Source: JBNKZU01 sp050301795
Lineage (GTDB): Bacteria > Pseudomonadota > Gammaproteobacteria > Thiohalomonadales > Thiohalomonadaceae
DNA length: 64,000 bases
Direction of reading: 5' to 3'
Assembly: GCA_050301795.1 (NCBI GenBank)
Contig: JBNKZU010000017.1
Span: 50,989-114,988, forward strand
Both the position numbers and the translations under genes were made by a program. The notes under the pieces are model-generated. The model saw nothing but the letters and a program-made list of their open reading frames with translations, was not told the DNA's origin and did no database searches. Shown one piece after another: positions 16,250 to 24,394 of the stretch (position 1 is its first letter; each line of letters starts with the position of its first letter).

Positions 16250-16999
16250 TTAGCTGTTCAGCGAACGCCCACCATCCACTTTCAGAATGGTTCCGGTGGT
16301 GTAGTCTGCATCTCGCACCAGATAGAGAATAGCCTCGGCGATATTGCGTGGTTCGCCGCTGCGCTTGAGGAAGGTGCGTGATACGATTCGCGCTTTGGTT
16401 TCGTCATCCATCTCATTTTCCGGCCACAGGATCGCGCCGGGGGCAACGCCATTGACCCGCACCTCTGGCCCCAGCTCTGCGGCAAGCGATTGGGTCATCA
16501 TCACCAGTCCCGCCTTGGCGATGCTGTAGACCGGATGACCACGCAATGGTCGCTCGGCATGAATATCGACCATATTAACGATGGAGCCTTTTGCCTCCCG
16601 CAGGTATGGCGCTGTCGCCTGTGACAGAAATAGCGGCGCTTTGAGATTGGTGCCGATCAGATCATCCCAGTGGTTTAACGTAATCTCTCCAATCGCTGTG
16701 GGATAGAAGGTCGAGGCATTGTTGATCAGCACATCGAGTCTTCCCCAGGCACGTTGCGCCTCTTCAACCATTCGCGGCAGATCGTTGATATTGAGCAGAT
16801 CCCCCTGAACCAGCGAGACCGAATTGGGGCGAGTCTGTTCCAGCTCCTGCTTGAGTGCCTCGGCACCTGCGCTGGAGTTGCGATAGTGAATAACGATGTT
16901 GGCGCCATCTGCATGTAGCGCTCTGACGGTCTCAGCGCCAATACGATGTGCGGCACCGGTAATCAGAACAACCCTGTTTTCCATACTTTTTATGGTCAC
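16250..16999 (-). CDS. pteridine reductase, short-chain dehydrogenase family
   Basis: A 249-residue SDR enzyme. The cofactor motif is TGAAHRIG (residues 15-22), with the Arg characteristic of pteridine reductases in place of the usual second Gly. NNAST, the catalytic Tyr and Lys in HPVYSIAKAGL, and the C-terminal TTGTILKVDGGRSL follow. It probably reduces dihydrobiopterin- or folate-type pterins with NADPH. I start at the GTG at 16999 because AGGGG lies six bases upstream; an ATG at 16984 is the alternative. Confidence 0.86.
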   Translation of the reverse strand: MTIKSMENRVVLITGAAHRIGAETVRALHADGANIVIHYRNSSAGAEALKQELEQTRPNSVSLVQGDLLNINDLPRMVEEAQRAWGRLDVLINNASTFYPTAIGEITLNHWDDLIGTNLKAPLFLSQATAPYLREAKGSIVNMVDIHAERPLRGHPVYSIAKAGLVMMTQSLAAELGPEVRVNGVAPGAILWPENEMDDETKARIVSRTFLKRSGEPRNIAEAILYLVRDADYTTGTILKVDGGRSLNS

Positions 17000-17072
17000 T
17001 TCGCGCCCCTATGGTTATTTGTTGGTGGCCCAACCTGGATGGTTTTATGGTAGTTTACGCACTACATTTTTC

Positions 17073-17107
17073 ATGTCGGGTTACAGTTTTCTAACCCGAC
17101 CTACGAT
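17073..17107. repeat. dispersed GTCGGGTTA palindrome (REP-like)
   Basis: GTCGGGTTA (17075-17083) and TAACCCGAC (17092-17100) form a perfect 9-bp stem with an 8-base loop, extended by ATG and CTACGAT flanks. This is the dispersed hairpin CTAACCCGACCTACG seen in many gammaproteobacterial genomes. It sits between divergent genes, 20 bases before the methyltransferase start. Confidence 0.65.
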
Positions 17108-17119
17108 TACAGGCATTTA

Positions 17120-18304
17120 ATGTTAAACCAATCATCGCCGATTAACGAGCTTCCTCAACCCGATCCCGCCAGTGAGCAACACATGGAGGCGGTTCAGCAG
17201 CACATTATTCAGGAGATTGACCGCTGCGGTGGGAGGATTCCGTTCTCGCGCTTTATGGAGCTGGCGCTCTATGCGCCGGGGCTGGGCTACTACAGCGCGG
17301 GGAATCAGAAGTTTGGCGAGGCGGGTGATTTTGTTACCGCGCCCGAGATTTCACCACTCTTTTCCCGGACTCTGGCTCGGCAGGTAGCGCAGATCCTCGA
17401 TGCCATTAATGGCGGCACTATTATTGAGTTTGGCGCGGGCCAGGGCACGATGGCTGCCGATATGATGGCTGAACTTGAGCGTATTGATTCACTACCTGAG
17501 TGTTATCAGATCCTTGAGGTCAGTGCCGATCTGAGGCAACGCCAGCAACAGACGATTCGTCAGAAAACACCGCATCTGTTTGATCGCTTTCAGTGGCTGG
17601 AGCAGATGCCCGAAAAGGGGTTTAGAGGCGTGGTGGTTGCCAACGAGCTGCTTGATGCCATGCCCGTTACCCGTTTTGTGGTCGATAATGGTAACGCGCT
17701 GGAGATCTTCATCACCTGGAATGGTGAGAGCTTTGAGACGACTGCCGATCAATTCATTTCAGAAAATTGTGAAAAAAGAGCGCAGCAGCTTGTTCGGCAG
17801 TTTCAGCTTTATGATGGTTATAGCTCTGAGATAAACCTGCATGCCGAAAACTGGATCAGTTCAGTCGGCGAATTTATTGACCAGGGCGCGGCGATCATTA
17901 TTGATTACGGCTTTCCCGAACATGAGTACTACCACCCACAACGCAACAGCGGCACCATTATGTGCCACTACCGTCACCGCTCGCATCCGAACCCGCTAAT
18001 CTTTCCCGGCATTCAGGATATAACCGCCCATGTCGATTTTACGGCGATGGCAACTGCTGCGGTTAAGGTGGGTATGGCGGTTCGTGGTTATACCAGTCAG
18101 GTGGCATTTCTGATGGGTGCAGGGATTACATCGCTCATTCCTGAAGCTGAAAATGAAATGGATAGCATGGCGATGAATCAGGCAATGATGAAGCTGACAT
18201 CACCCTCTGAAATGGGGGCGCTGTTTAAGGTGTTAATACTTGGGAAAGGAGTGAATGCGCCGCTGATTGGAACATCGCTGCGTGATGACCGCGCCCGATT
18301 GTAA
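17120..18304 (+). CDS. SAM-dependent methyltransferase, MidA/NDUFAF7 (DUF185) family
   Basis: A 394-residue protein. RIPFSRFMELALYAPGLGYYS (residues 39-59) and GEAGDFVTAPEISPLFSRTLA are signature blocks of the family. IIEFGAGQGTMAADMM is the SAM-binding motif I, VVVANELLDAMPVTRF is the conserved NELLDA-P block, and IIDYGFPEHEYY the post-motif. The mitochondrial member dimethylates an arginine of complex I subunit NDUFS2. The bacterial target is not established. It is divergent from pteridine reductase across a short repeat-bearing gap. Confidence 0.9.
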   Translation: MLNQSSPINELPQPDPASEQHMEAVQQHIIQEIDRCGGRIPFSRFMELALYAPGLGYYSAGNQKFGEAGDFVTAPEISPLFSRTLARQVAQILDAINGGTIIEFGAGQGTMAADMMAELERIDSLPECYQILEVSADLRQRQQQTIRQKTPHLFDRFQWLEQMPEKGFRGVVVANELLDAMPVTRFVVDNGNALEIFITWNGESFETTADQFISENCEKRAQQLVRQFQLYDGYSSEINLHAENWISSVGEFIDQGAAIIIDYGFPEHEYYHPQRNSGTIMCHYRHRSHPNPLIFPGIQDITAHVDFTAMATAAVKVGMAVRGYTSQVAFLMGAGITSLIPEAENEMDSMAMNQAMMKLTSPSEMGALFKVLILGKGVNAPLIGTSLRDDRARL

Positions 18305-18375
18305 CTCCCACTGATTCAGGCGATTTAAAGCTCTTGCAAAGGCGCAGAGGCGAGAAGAAATCAAGCAAGCGAGAG

Positions 18376-18825
18376 GTCATTGCGAACGTAGTGAAGCAAT
18401 CCAGTTTCAATCTTCAAATAATTATGGATTGCCGCGTCGCTTCGCGACTCGCAATGACGTGCATGGATGCACTAATACTGCGATCAGTAGTAGAGCCACG
18501 CCATCAACCCTGTTGCTATTTTCTGCGTCTTTGCGAGAGTTTTTTTGGTGTCATTGCGAACGTAGTGAAGCAATCCAGTTTCCGTCTTCAAATCATTGTG
18601 GATTGCCACGTCGCTTCGCGACTCGCAATGACGTGCATGGATGCACTAATGCTGAGGTTACACGACTGCATGGATGCAGGAGGTAGAGCAACGCAGGAGC
18701 AGTTGCCGAGGAGGTGAAAGAGCGGTGGACGTGCATGGATGCACTAATACCGAGGTTACACGACTGCATGGATGCAGGAGGTAGAGCAACGCAGGAGCAA
18801 TTGCCGAGGAAGTGAAGAAACGTGG
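18376..18825. repeat. palindromic repeat cluster, copy 2 (two inverted repeats plus two 98-bp tandem units)
   Basis: Two 83-base inverted repeats (18376-18458 and 18550-18632) begin GTCATTGCGAACGTAGTGAA and end ACTCGCAATGAC. Two 98-base tandem units follow (18630-18727 and 18728-18825), each carrying GTGCATGGATGCAC and CTGCATGGATGCAG and then GTAGAGCAACGCAGGAGCA. Modules match the cluster at 8451-8677. Five 14-base palindromes are at 18459, 18633, 18666, 18731 and 18764. It occupies the 540 bases between the methyltransferase and yjdM; no gene. Confidence 0.88.
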
Positions 18826-18846
18826 GCGCCCTGTTTGGCACCCCGC

Positions 18847-19422
18847 TTAATTTGATTTTTTCACAAACTTGGTAAGGATAACGATCTGTTGTCCGTTGAC
18901 GCGTCCCTCGATTTGCTCCGGGTTATCTCGCACCAACGATATGCCGCGAACGGCGGTGCCGCGTTTTGCGGTAAAGTTGGCGCCCTTCACATTAAGATCC
19001 TTAATCAGGGTTACGGTATCCCCCGCCTCTAGCACTGCACCGTTACTGTCGAGGTGACGAACTCCATCGTCAGCCTCATTGTTGTCGGCTTTGGCCCAGG
19101 CCAGGGTTTCATCATCCAGATAGAGCATGTCCAGCAGTTCTTGTGGCCATCCTTCTGCGCTTATTCGGGTTAACATCCGCCATGCCATAACCTGCACCGC
19201 AGGAACCTGACTCCACATACTGTCATTTAAACAACGCCAGTGATTAACATCCACTTTATCCGGGTTCTCGATCTGAACACGGCAGTGTTCACAGATCAGA
19301 ATAGCTTGTTCAGCACTACCATCAGATTCTGGAGGAAGTTCATAAACACCTAGAACCTCTGTTGCACCACATAGTTCACACTTTGATCCACTTCTTTCTA
19401 GTAGCTGCTGCTCAATACTCAT
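18847..19422 (-). CDS. yjdM: YjdM/PhnA-family zinc-ribbon protein
   Basis: A 191-residue protein with an N-terminal zinc ribbon (CELC ... CEHC, residues 15-48) and a C-terminal PhnA domain (DSNGAVLEAGDTVTLIKDLN followed by VKGANFTAKRGTAVRGI, ending GQQIVILTKFVKKS). The middle ~70 residues are also conserved in longer PhnA proteins. The family was named from the E. coli phosphonate region but has no proven role in phosphonate breakdown. It ends next to repeat cluster 2. Confidence 0.9.
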   Translation of the reverse strand: MSIEQQLLERSGSKCELCGATEVLGVYELPPESDGSAEQAILICEHCRVQIENPDKVDVNHWRCLNDSMWSQVPAVQVMAWRMLTRISAEGWPQELLDMLYLDDETLAWAKADNNEADDGVRHLDSNGAVLEAGDTVTLIKDLNVKGANFTAKRGTAVRGISLVRDNPEQIEGRVNGQQIVILTKFVKKSN

Positions 19423-19564
19423 TGATTCTCTCTCTTATAGATATCGGCTGATTATACACAAGCCTCATTGATAACTCCGATAGATTTAGCGCTCCACATA
19501 AATTGTGCTCAGGTGCTACTATTTAACTATTGCTTCTGCTCTGCCTGTATCCAAAGGAATAAAC

Positions 19565-21115
19565 ATGTTTGAGTTGCCACCGTTAATAAACCACTCTCTC
19601 AGCTATATCCTCCATGATGGTGTTGCCACAATATTCGCAATTATGGTGATGCTATCGCTTATCACCATCAAGGTTCGCAAGGATGTACGCAAAACTCTGA
19701 GGCATACTTTCGGGATCTATCTTTTTTCACTTTTTCTTTTAGTTGTTGCAGGGGTATTTCACTACTTTGGCAATAGCGATGCGGCCTACATCACACGTAA
19801 TATCGCCATCCTGCTTGAGGGGGTTGCACTTATAAAACTGGGCGGGGTCTTCCTGTTTCAGATCATCCTGCCACTGGTTCATATTCATCTTCCGAGCATA
19901 CTGGAGGATATCCTTGCGATTATTGGATACCTCATCTGGGCAATGGTACGCCTTCATTATGCCGGGGTAGATCTCAGTGGTATCGTCACCACCTCTGCGG
20001 TCATTACTGCGGTGATCGCTTTTTCGATGCAGGACACTCTCGGCAATATTCTTGGTGGTGTTTCGATCCAAATCGACAAGTCGATCCAGATTGGCGACTG
20101 GATCAAGGTTGGAGATAGTGTTGGCAGAGTCGTGGATATTCGCTGGCGCTCAACCGCCATTGAAACACGAAACTGGGAGACGGTGATCATCCCTAACAGT
20201 GTGTTGATGAAAAACACCTTCTCGGTACTGGGACGACGCAATGGCGAACCGGAACAGTGGCGGCGCTGGGTCTGGTTTAATGTCTCTTATGAGATCCCGC
20301 CTGAACGTGTGATTTCGGTCGTTGACAGTGCGATCCGCTCGGCACGCATTCCCAATGTGGCCAGACGCCCTTTACCGAACTGTGTGATGATGGATTTCGA
20401 CAAAAGCACCGCACGTTATGCATTACGCTACTGGCTTACTGACCTGTTTGCTGATGACCCGACCGATTCCAGTGTGCGCGTCCATATCTTCGCCGCATTG
20501 AAGCGTGAGGATATTATTCCGGCAATCCCCGAACAGACCATCCACATGATCAAGGAGACTGAAAAACTGGTGATGGCAAAGGAGAGACGTGAGCTGAATA
20601 AACGCATTGAGCTACTAAAAAGCCATACCCTTTTTCGATCGCTTAACAGTGATGAGATTAAACTTCTCGCTGAGCATTTAAAGTACACCCCATACGTTGC
20701 AGGAGATCTCATTACCCAACAGGGAAGCATTGCCCACTGGTTATATATCATGGTCAAAGGAACCGTTCAGGTCTCTATCAAAACCACAGATGGCCGTCGT
20801 CAAAACCTTAATACCATTTCTGCCAGTGAAAACGGTACGATCATTGGCGAAATGGGGTTGATGACTGGTGAGGCTCGTAGTGCAACTGTTGAGGCTGTTG
20901 ATGAGGTGGTCTGTTATCGCATTGATAAACCACTATTTGAACAGATCTTAAAAACCAGGCCGGAGATTGCTGAGGATCTCTCTGCCATTATTGCTGATCG
21001 TCAACATCAACTTAATGAGACCTTAGAAGTTATGAATAAGGCTCAAAGCAAAACGATATCTAAACAACAGCAACATTTAGTTCTTGAGAAGATCCGCGAC
21101 TTCTTCGGCATTTGA
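19565..21115 (+). CDS. MscS-type mechanosensitive channel fused to a cyclic-nucleotide-binding domain
   Basis: A 516-residue inner-membrane protein. N-terminal transmembrane helices are followed by the MscS pore and beta-domain: TTSAVITAVIAFSMQDTLGN, ILGGVSIQIDKSIQIGDWIK, VGRVVDIRWRSTAIETR and VIIPNSVLMKNTF. The C-terminal ~140 residues form a cNMP-binding domain: LFRSLNSDEIKLLAEHL, GDLITQQGS, YIMVKGTVQV and the phosphate-binding cassette GEMGLMTGEARSATV with its Arg. This architecture defines the MscS-CNB (bCNG) channels, gated by ligand rather than tension. The frame begins at 19505, but the ATG at 19565 has AAAGGA upstream and starts at the first helix. Confidence 0.92.
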   Translation: MFELPPLINHSLSYILHDGVATIFAIMVMLSLITIKVRKDVRKTLRHTFGIYLFSLFLLVVAGVFHYFGNSDAAYITRNIAILLEGVALIKLGGVFLFQIILPLVHIHLPSILEDILAIIGYLIWAMVRLHYAGVDLSGIVTTSAVITAVIAFSMQDTLGNILGGVSIQIDKSIQIGDWIKVGDSVGRVVDIRWRSTAIETRNWETVIIPNSVLMKNTFSVLGRRNGEPEQWRRWVWFNVSYEIPPERVISVVDSAIRSARIPNVARRPLPNCVMMDFDKSTARYALRYWLTDLFADDPTDSSVRVHIFAALKREDIIPAIPEQTIHMIKETEKLVMAKERRELNKRIELLKSHTLFRSLNSDEIKLLAEHLKYTPYVAGDLITQQGSIAHWLYIMVKGTVQVSIKTTDGRRQNLNTISASENGTIIGEMGLMTGEARSATVEAVDEVVCYRIDKPLFEQILKTRPEIAEDLSAIIADRQHQLNETLEVMNKAQSKTISKQQQHLVLEKIRDFFGI

Positions 21116-21193
21116 GTACTATGACGCACGTTTATTGGCTGTGGCGACACTCTCCCTGTATTATGGCGCCACACAATTAACCGCGTTAGTCAG

Positions 21194-21880
21194 ATGAAAG
21201 ATAAAACCCGAGAGATACTCAACAAACACCACCGTGACGGCAAACATTTTGCTCAAATAATGATTGGTGGCTTCTCCAACCGCTTTGGCGACGACTTTTG
21301 GCAATTATGGAAACAGTGGATGGAACCTGCACAGGGTGAGCGTCCAATAATGGTCGATCTCGGTTGTGGTCCAGGCATGTTTTTAAATGCGATCACCACC
21401 GAATATCCAAACGCGAAGGCGATCGGAATTGAAGTGGCGGAGTATATGCTTGAGGCAAGCGTACCACTGAATGATGGTTGCAAAATCATTGAGGCCGATC
21501 TACATGATCCCCATCTACCGTTTGATGATAGTAGCGTGGATATCGCCTTTGCTTCGGTCGTGATTCATGAGATGGAACAGCCGGTTAAAGCGCTACAGGA
21601 GATCTATCGATGCCTCAAACCTGGAGGTCGCTTCTTTATCATTGATTGGGTGCGAGCACCGCTGGAGACCTACCTCCATGCTCAAACCGATCCCGCAACT
21701 GTCTTTGATGGTTCAATGGACAGTGAGGCGCTTAGTGATCTCTTTGTTCACTTTATTGAACATAACCGCTTCTCGTGTGACGATCTTATCTACCTTTTAA
21801 ACCAGTGCCACTTCGATGTTATCTATTCTGATGTCATGCGCGAAGGTCGTATGGCACATCTAATCGTTGAAAAGCCGTAA
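21194..21880 (+). CDS. class I SAM-dependent methyltransferase
   Basis: A 228-residue methyltransferase. MVDLGCGPGMFLNAI (residues ~52-66) is motif I, AIGIEVAEYML motif II, and IAFASVVIHEMEQPVKALQE with YRCLKPGGRFFIIDWV are motifs III/IV in the UbiE/type-11 manner. The substrate cannot be named. It ends two bases before the uppP start, so the two are probably co-transcribed. Confidence 0.85.
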   Translation: MKDKTREILNKHHRDGKHFAQIMIGGFSNRFGDDFWQLWKQWMEPAQGERPIMVDLGCGPGMFLNAITTEYPNAKAIGIEVAEYMLEASVPLNDGCKIIEADLHDPHLPFDDSSVDIAFASVVIHEMEQPVKALQEIYRCLKPGGRFFIIDWVRAPLETYLHAQTDPATVFDGSMDSEALSDLFVHFIEHNRFSCDDLIYLLNQCHFDVIYSDVMREGRMAHLIVEKP

Positions 21881-21882
21881 TT

Positions 21883-22686
21883 ATGGAATTTATTCAAACC
21901 CTTATCCTCGCGGTCGTTCAGGGGCTTACCGAATTTTTACCGATCTCAAGCTCTGCTCATCTAATACTGGTTCCGGTTCTAACCGGTTGGCCTGATCAGG
22001 GTCTTGCGTTTGATGTTTCCGTCCATTTTGGCTCGCTGATTGCGGTGGTCTACTACTTTAAAAACGATATCTGGACGATCACCTTTGACTGGTTTGCCTC
22101 ACTAAAAAAAGGCGAACGTGTGGGTGAAAGTAATCTGATGTGGGCGGTTCTATTCGGCACCATTGCTGTTGGTATTGCTGGTCTTAGTTTCAAGGATTTT
22201 ATTGAGACTCAGCTACGATCACCTCAGGTGATTGCCACCACAACCATCCTCTTTGGCTTGCTGCTGTGGTATGGGGATAAAACCAGTAAGGCAAATCGTG
22301 ATGAACACTCGATCACCTGGCGCGATATTGTGATTATCGGTTGTGCCCAGGCGCTCGCACTCATTCCGGGAACCTCACGCTCCGGGATCACGATTACCGC
22401 AGGACTTATGGTTGGCCTCACACGTGTGGCCGCAGCGCGCTACTCATTTCTGCTCTCTGTCCCCGTTATTATTCTTGCAGGTGGTCTCCATACGATTGAA
22501 CTTATTCAGAGTCCTGACACTGTCCAGTGGAGTACCTTGCTGCTGGGAACAGCGCTTTCTGCGTTAAGCGCCTATCTCTGTATTGCACTGTTTTTAAAGA
22601 TGATTAATCAGATCGGCATGTTGCCGTTTGTTCTCTACCGGCTGTTGTTGGGTGTCTTCCTGTTTGCAATGTTTGGGTGGTGGTAG
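21883..22686 (+). CDS. uppP: undecaprenyl-diphosphatase UppP (BacA)
   Basis: This membrane enzyme recycles undecaprenyl diphosphate to the monophosphate carrier used for peptidoglycan and O-antigen. The 267-residue protein has the two signature blocks: AVVQGLTEFLPISSSAHLIL near residues 11-30 (catalytic Glu and Ser) and ALIPGTSRSGITITAGLM near 161-178 (catalytic Arg). It has about eight hydrophobic segments. It directly follows the methyltransferase gene and its stop touches the VanZ-like start. Confidence 0.96.
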   Translation: MEFIQTLILAVVQGLTEFLPISSSAHLILVPVLTGWPDQGLAFDVSVHFGSLIAVVYYFKNDIWTITFDWFASLKKGERVGESNLMWAVLFGTIAVGIAGLSFKDFIETQLRSPQVIATTTILFGLLLWYGDKTSKANRDEHSITWRDIVIIGCAQALALIPGTSRSGITITAGLMVGLTRVAAARYSFLLSVPVIILAGGLHTIELIQSPDTVQWSTLLLGTALSALSAYLCIALFLKMINQIGMLPFVLYRLLLGVFLFAMFGWW

Positions 22687-23054
22687 TGCATAAAAAGATA
22701 TGGCTCACTATTGGCATGATCATGATTCTGGGAATCTTCTGGGTTTCACTTACACCGATCCCGCCGAAGCCTCTTGATTTTGAATTATCAGACAAGCTTG
22801 AACATACCGCTGCTTATGGTCTGTTAATGTGGTGGTTTGCAGTGGCGGTGAACCAAACGAAACATCAACTGATGCTGGCGATCACTTTTGTGGTGATGGG
22901 TATTGGCATTGAGTTTCTACAACAGATGACCGGCTATCGATACTTTGAAGTACTCGATATGGTCGCAAACACTACTGGTGTATTTGTAGGGTGGTTGGTA
23001 AGCATTTACTTAACACCCATTTCATTAAAGCTGCGGCTCAGATCTCCCACGTGA
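22686..23054 (+). CDS. VanZ-like family membrane protein
   Basis: A small protein of about 122 residues with four hydrophobic segments. SDKLEHTAAYGLLMWWFAV carries the conserved D-K-x-x-H of VanZ-like proteins, and GIEFLQQMTGYRYFEVLDMV the conserved E-x-x-Q and R-x-x-x-x-x-D. Cellular role unknown; VanZ relatives affect the cell envelope and antibiotic resistance. Several overlapping GTG codons (22677, 22680, 22686) could start it. I choose 22686, which overlaps the last base of the uppP stop and precedes MHKKIW. Confidence 0.82.
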   Translation: MHKKIWLTIGMIMILGIFWVSLTPIPPKPLDFELSDKLEHTAAYGLLMWWFAVAVNQTKHQLMLAITFVVMGIGIEFLQQMTGYRYFEVLDMVANTTGVFVGWLVSIYLTPISLKLRLRSPT

Positions 23055-23081
23055 ATACTTAGTCATGCACAGGGTGTATGG

Positions 23082-24323
23082 CTACTTATTCAGTAATGAT
23101 GCGATAGCTTTAACCCGACGTTTATCCAACTCGTCGCCAATCGCCTTTCCCTTAAAACCATCAGCAATCACAGCCTTGGTCTCAACCGATTTTGCTGCAT
23201 TAAAGCCCTCTTTTAGGATCCTGACCTGAATAAACTCCTGATCTTCAAAGCCGGTACGTCCACGGGAGTCGGCCTCACACGCGATTAAAAATTGCTGTAA
23301 TCGCTCCTCCCTGCGGAAGAGATCAAGACTCTTGAATAACGCCAACATCGTCGCAGGACGAAGCTCCTCTGCACGATGATAGAGACCGTGATATTCAGCG
23401 ACCAATACTCCAAGCTCACAATAACTTTTGGGAACTCGTAGACGATCACACAGTTGCTGAACCAGCCTCTTGCCACGGATTTCATGCGCGATGTGGCGTG
23501 GCAGTTCACTTGCAGGCGTGGTTCCTTTACCGAGATCATGTACCAGTGCCGCAAACCGAACGACAGGATCCTCACTCATTCGAGCGGCCTGCTCCAAAAC
23601 CATTAAGGTGTGAATCCCTGAGTCGATCTCTGGATGGTGGTGTGCAGGTTGAGGCACACCGAAAAGTCGAGCCAGTTCAGGAAAGATCACCTCCAGTGCA
23701 CCACATCGATGGAGCACCTCAAAGTAGCGTTGCGGTGATGGCTCGGTAAGTGCCCGTTGTGTCTCTTGCCATACCCGTTCTGGAACCAGGGCATCAACCT
23801 CACCATCCTTAACCATCCGTTTCATCAAATCGTGTGTTTGATGAGAGATATGAAACCCCATGGAGTGAAAACGGGCAGCATAGCGGGCTATTCTCAGAAT
23901 CCGTACAGGATCTTCGGCAAAGGCATCCGACACATGGCGTAATATGCCATTACGAAGATCCTCCTGACCATTGTAGGGATCGATAATCGTTCCATCGTGA
24001 TCTTCAGCCATTGCGTTTATGGTTAAATCGCGGCGGGATAGATCCTCCTCAAGCGTTACTTCTACCGAGGTATCAAACTCAAAGCCGTGATAGCCGTGCC
24101 CACTTTTACGTTCGGTACGCGCTAACGCATACTCTTCGGATGTTTCAGGATGTAAAAAAACCGGAAAATCCTTTCCGACAGGCTTATAACCCATCGCAAC
24201 CATCTGCTCGGGTGTCGCCCCGACAACAACCCAGTCTCGATCAACCGAATCGACCCCAAGAAGTCGATCCCGTACTGCCCCACCTACCAGATAAATCTGC
24301 AACTCAGAATCCCCATTGAACAA
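23082..24323 (-). CDS. cca: multifunctional CCA tRNA nucleotidyltransferase
   Basis: Adds or repairs the 3'-CCA end of tRNAs. The 413-residue protein is the long gammaproteobacterial type with a C-terminal HD domain. YLVGGAVRDRLLG (residues ~11-23) and DRDWVVVG hold the nucleotidyltransferase Asp pair. RRDLTINAMA, RILRIARYAARF and the B-motif RVWQETQRAL follow, and FAALVHDLGKGTTP is the HD phosphohydrolase motif. Convergent with the VanZ-like gene and divergent from the aldehyde dehydrogenase gene. Confidence 0.96.
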   Translation of the reverse strand: MFNGDSELQIYLVGGAVRDRLLGVDSVDRDWVVVGATPEQMVAMGYKPVGKDFPVFLHPETSEEYALARTERKSGHGYHGFEFDTSVEVTLEEDLSRRDLTINAMAEDHDGTIIDPYNGQEDLRNGILRHVSDAFAEDPVRILRIARYAARFHSMGFHISHQTHDLMKRMVKDGEVDALVPERVWQETQRALTEPSPQRYFEVLHRCGALEVIFPELARLFGVPQPAHHHPEIDSGIHTLMVLEQAARMSEDPVVRFAALVHDLGKGTTPASELPRHIAHEIRGKRLVQQLCDRLRVPKSYCELGVLVAEYHGLYHRAEELRPATMLALFKSLDLFRREERLQQFLIACEADSRGRTGFEDQEFIQVRILKEGFNAAKSVETKAVIADGFKGKAIGDELDKRRVKAIASLLNK

Positions 24324-24394
24324 AATAATGCTAATCCATATATAGAATGTATACTTGAATACTCCATAACTTAATAGATGTTGCAGGCTTCATT

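Noticed and set aside
18334..18841. Several open frames in the second repeat cluster
   Set aside because: They follow the direct repeats (CERSEAIQ-like and LHGCRR segments) and are repeat artefacts.
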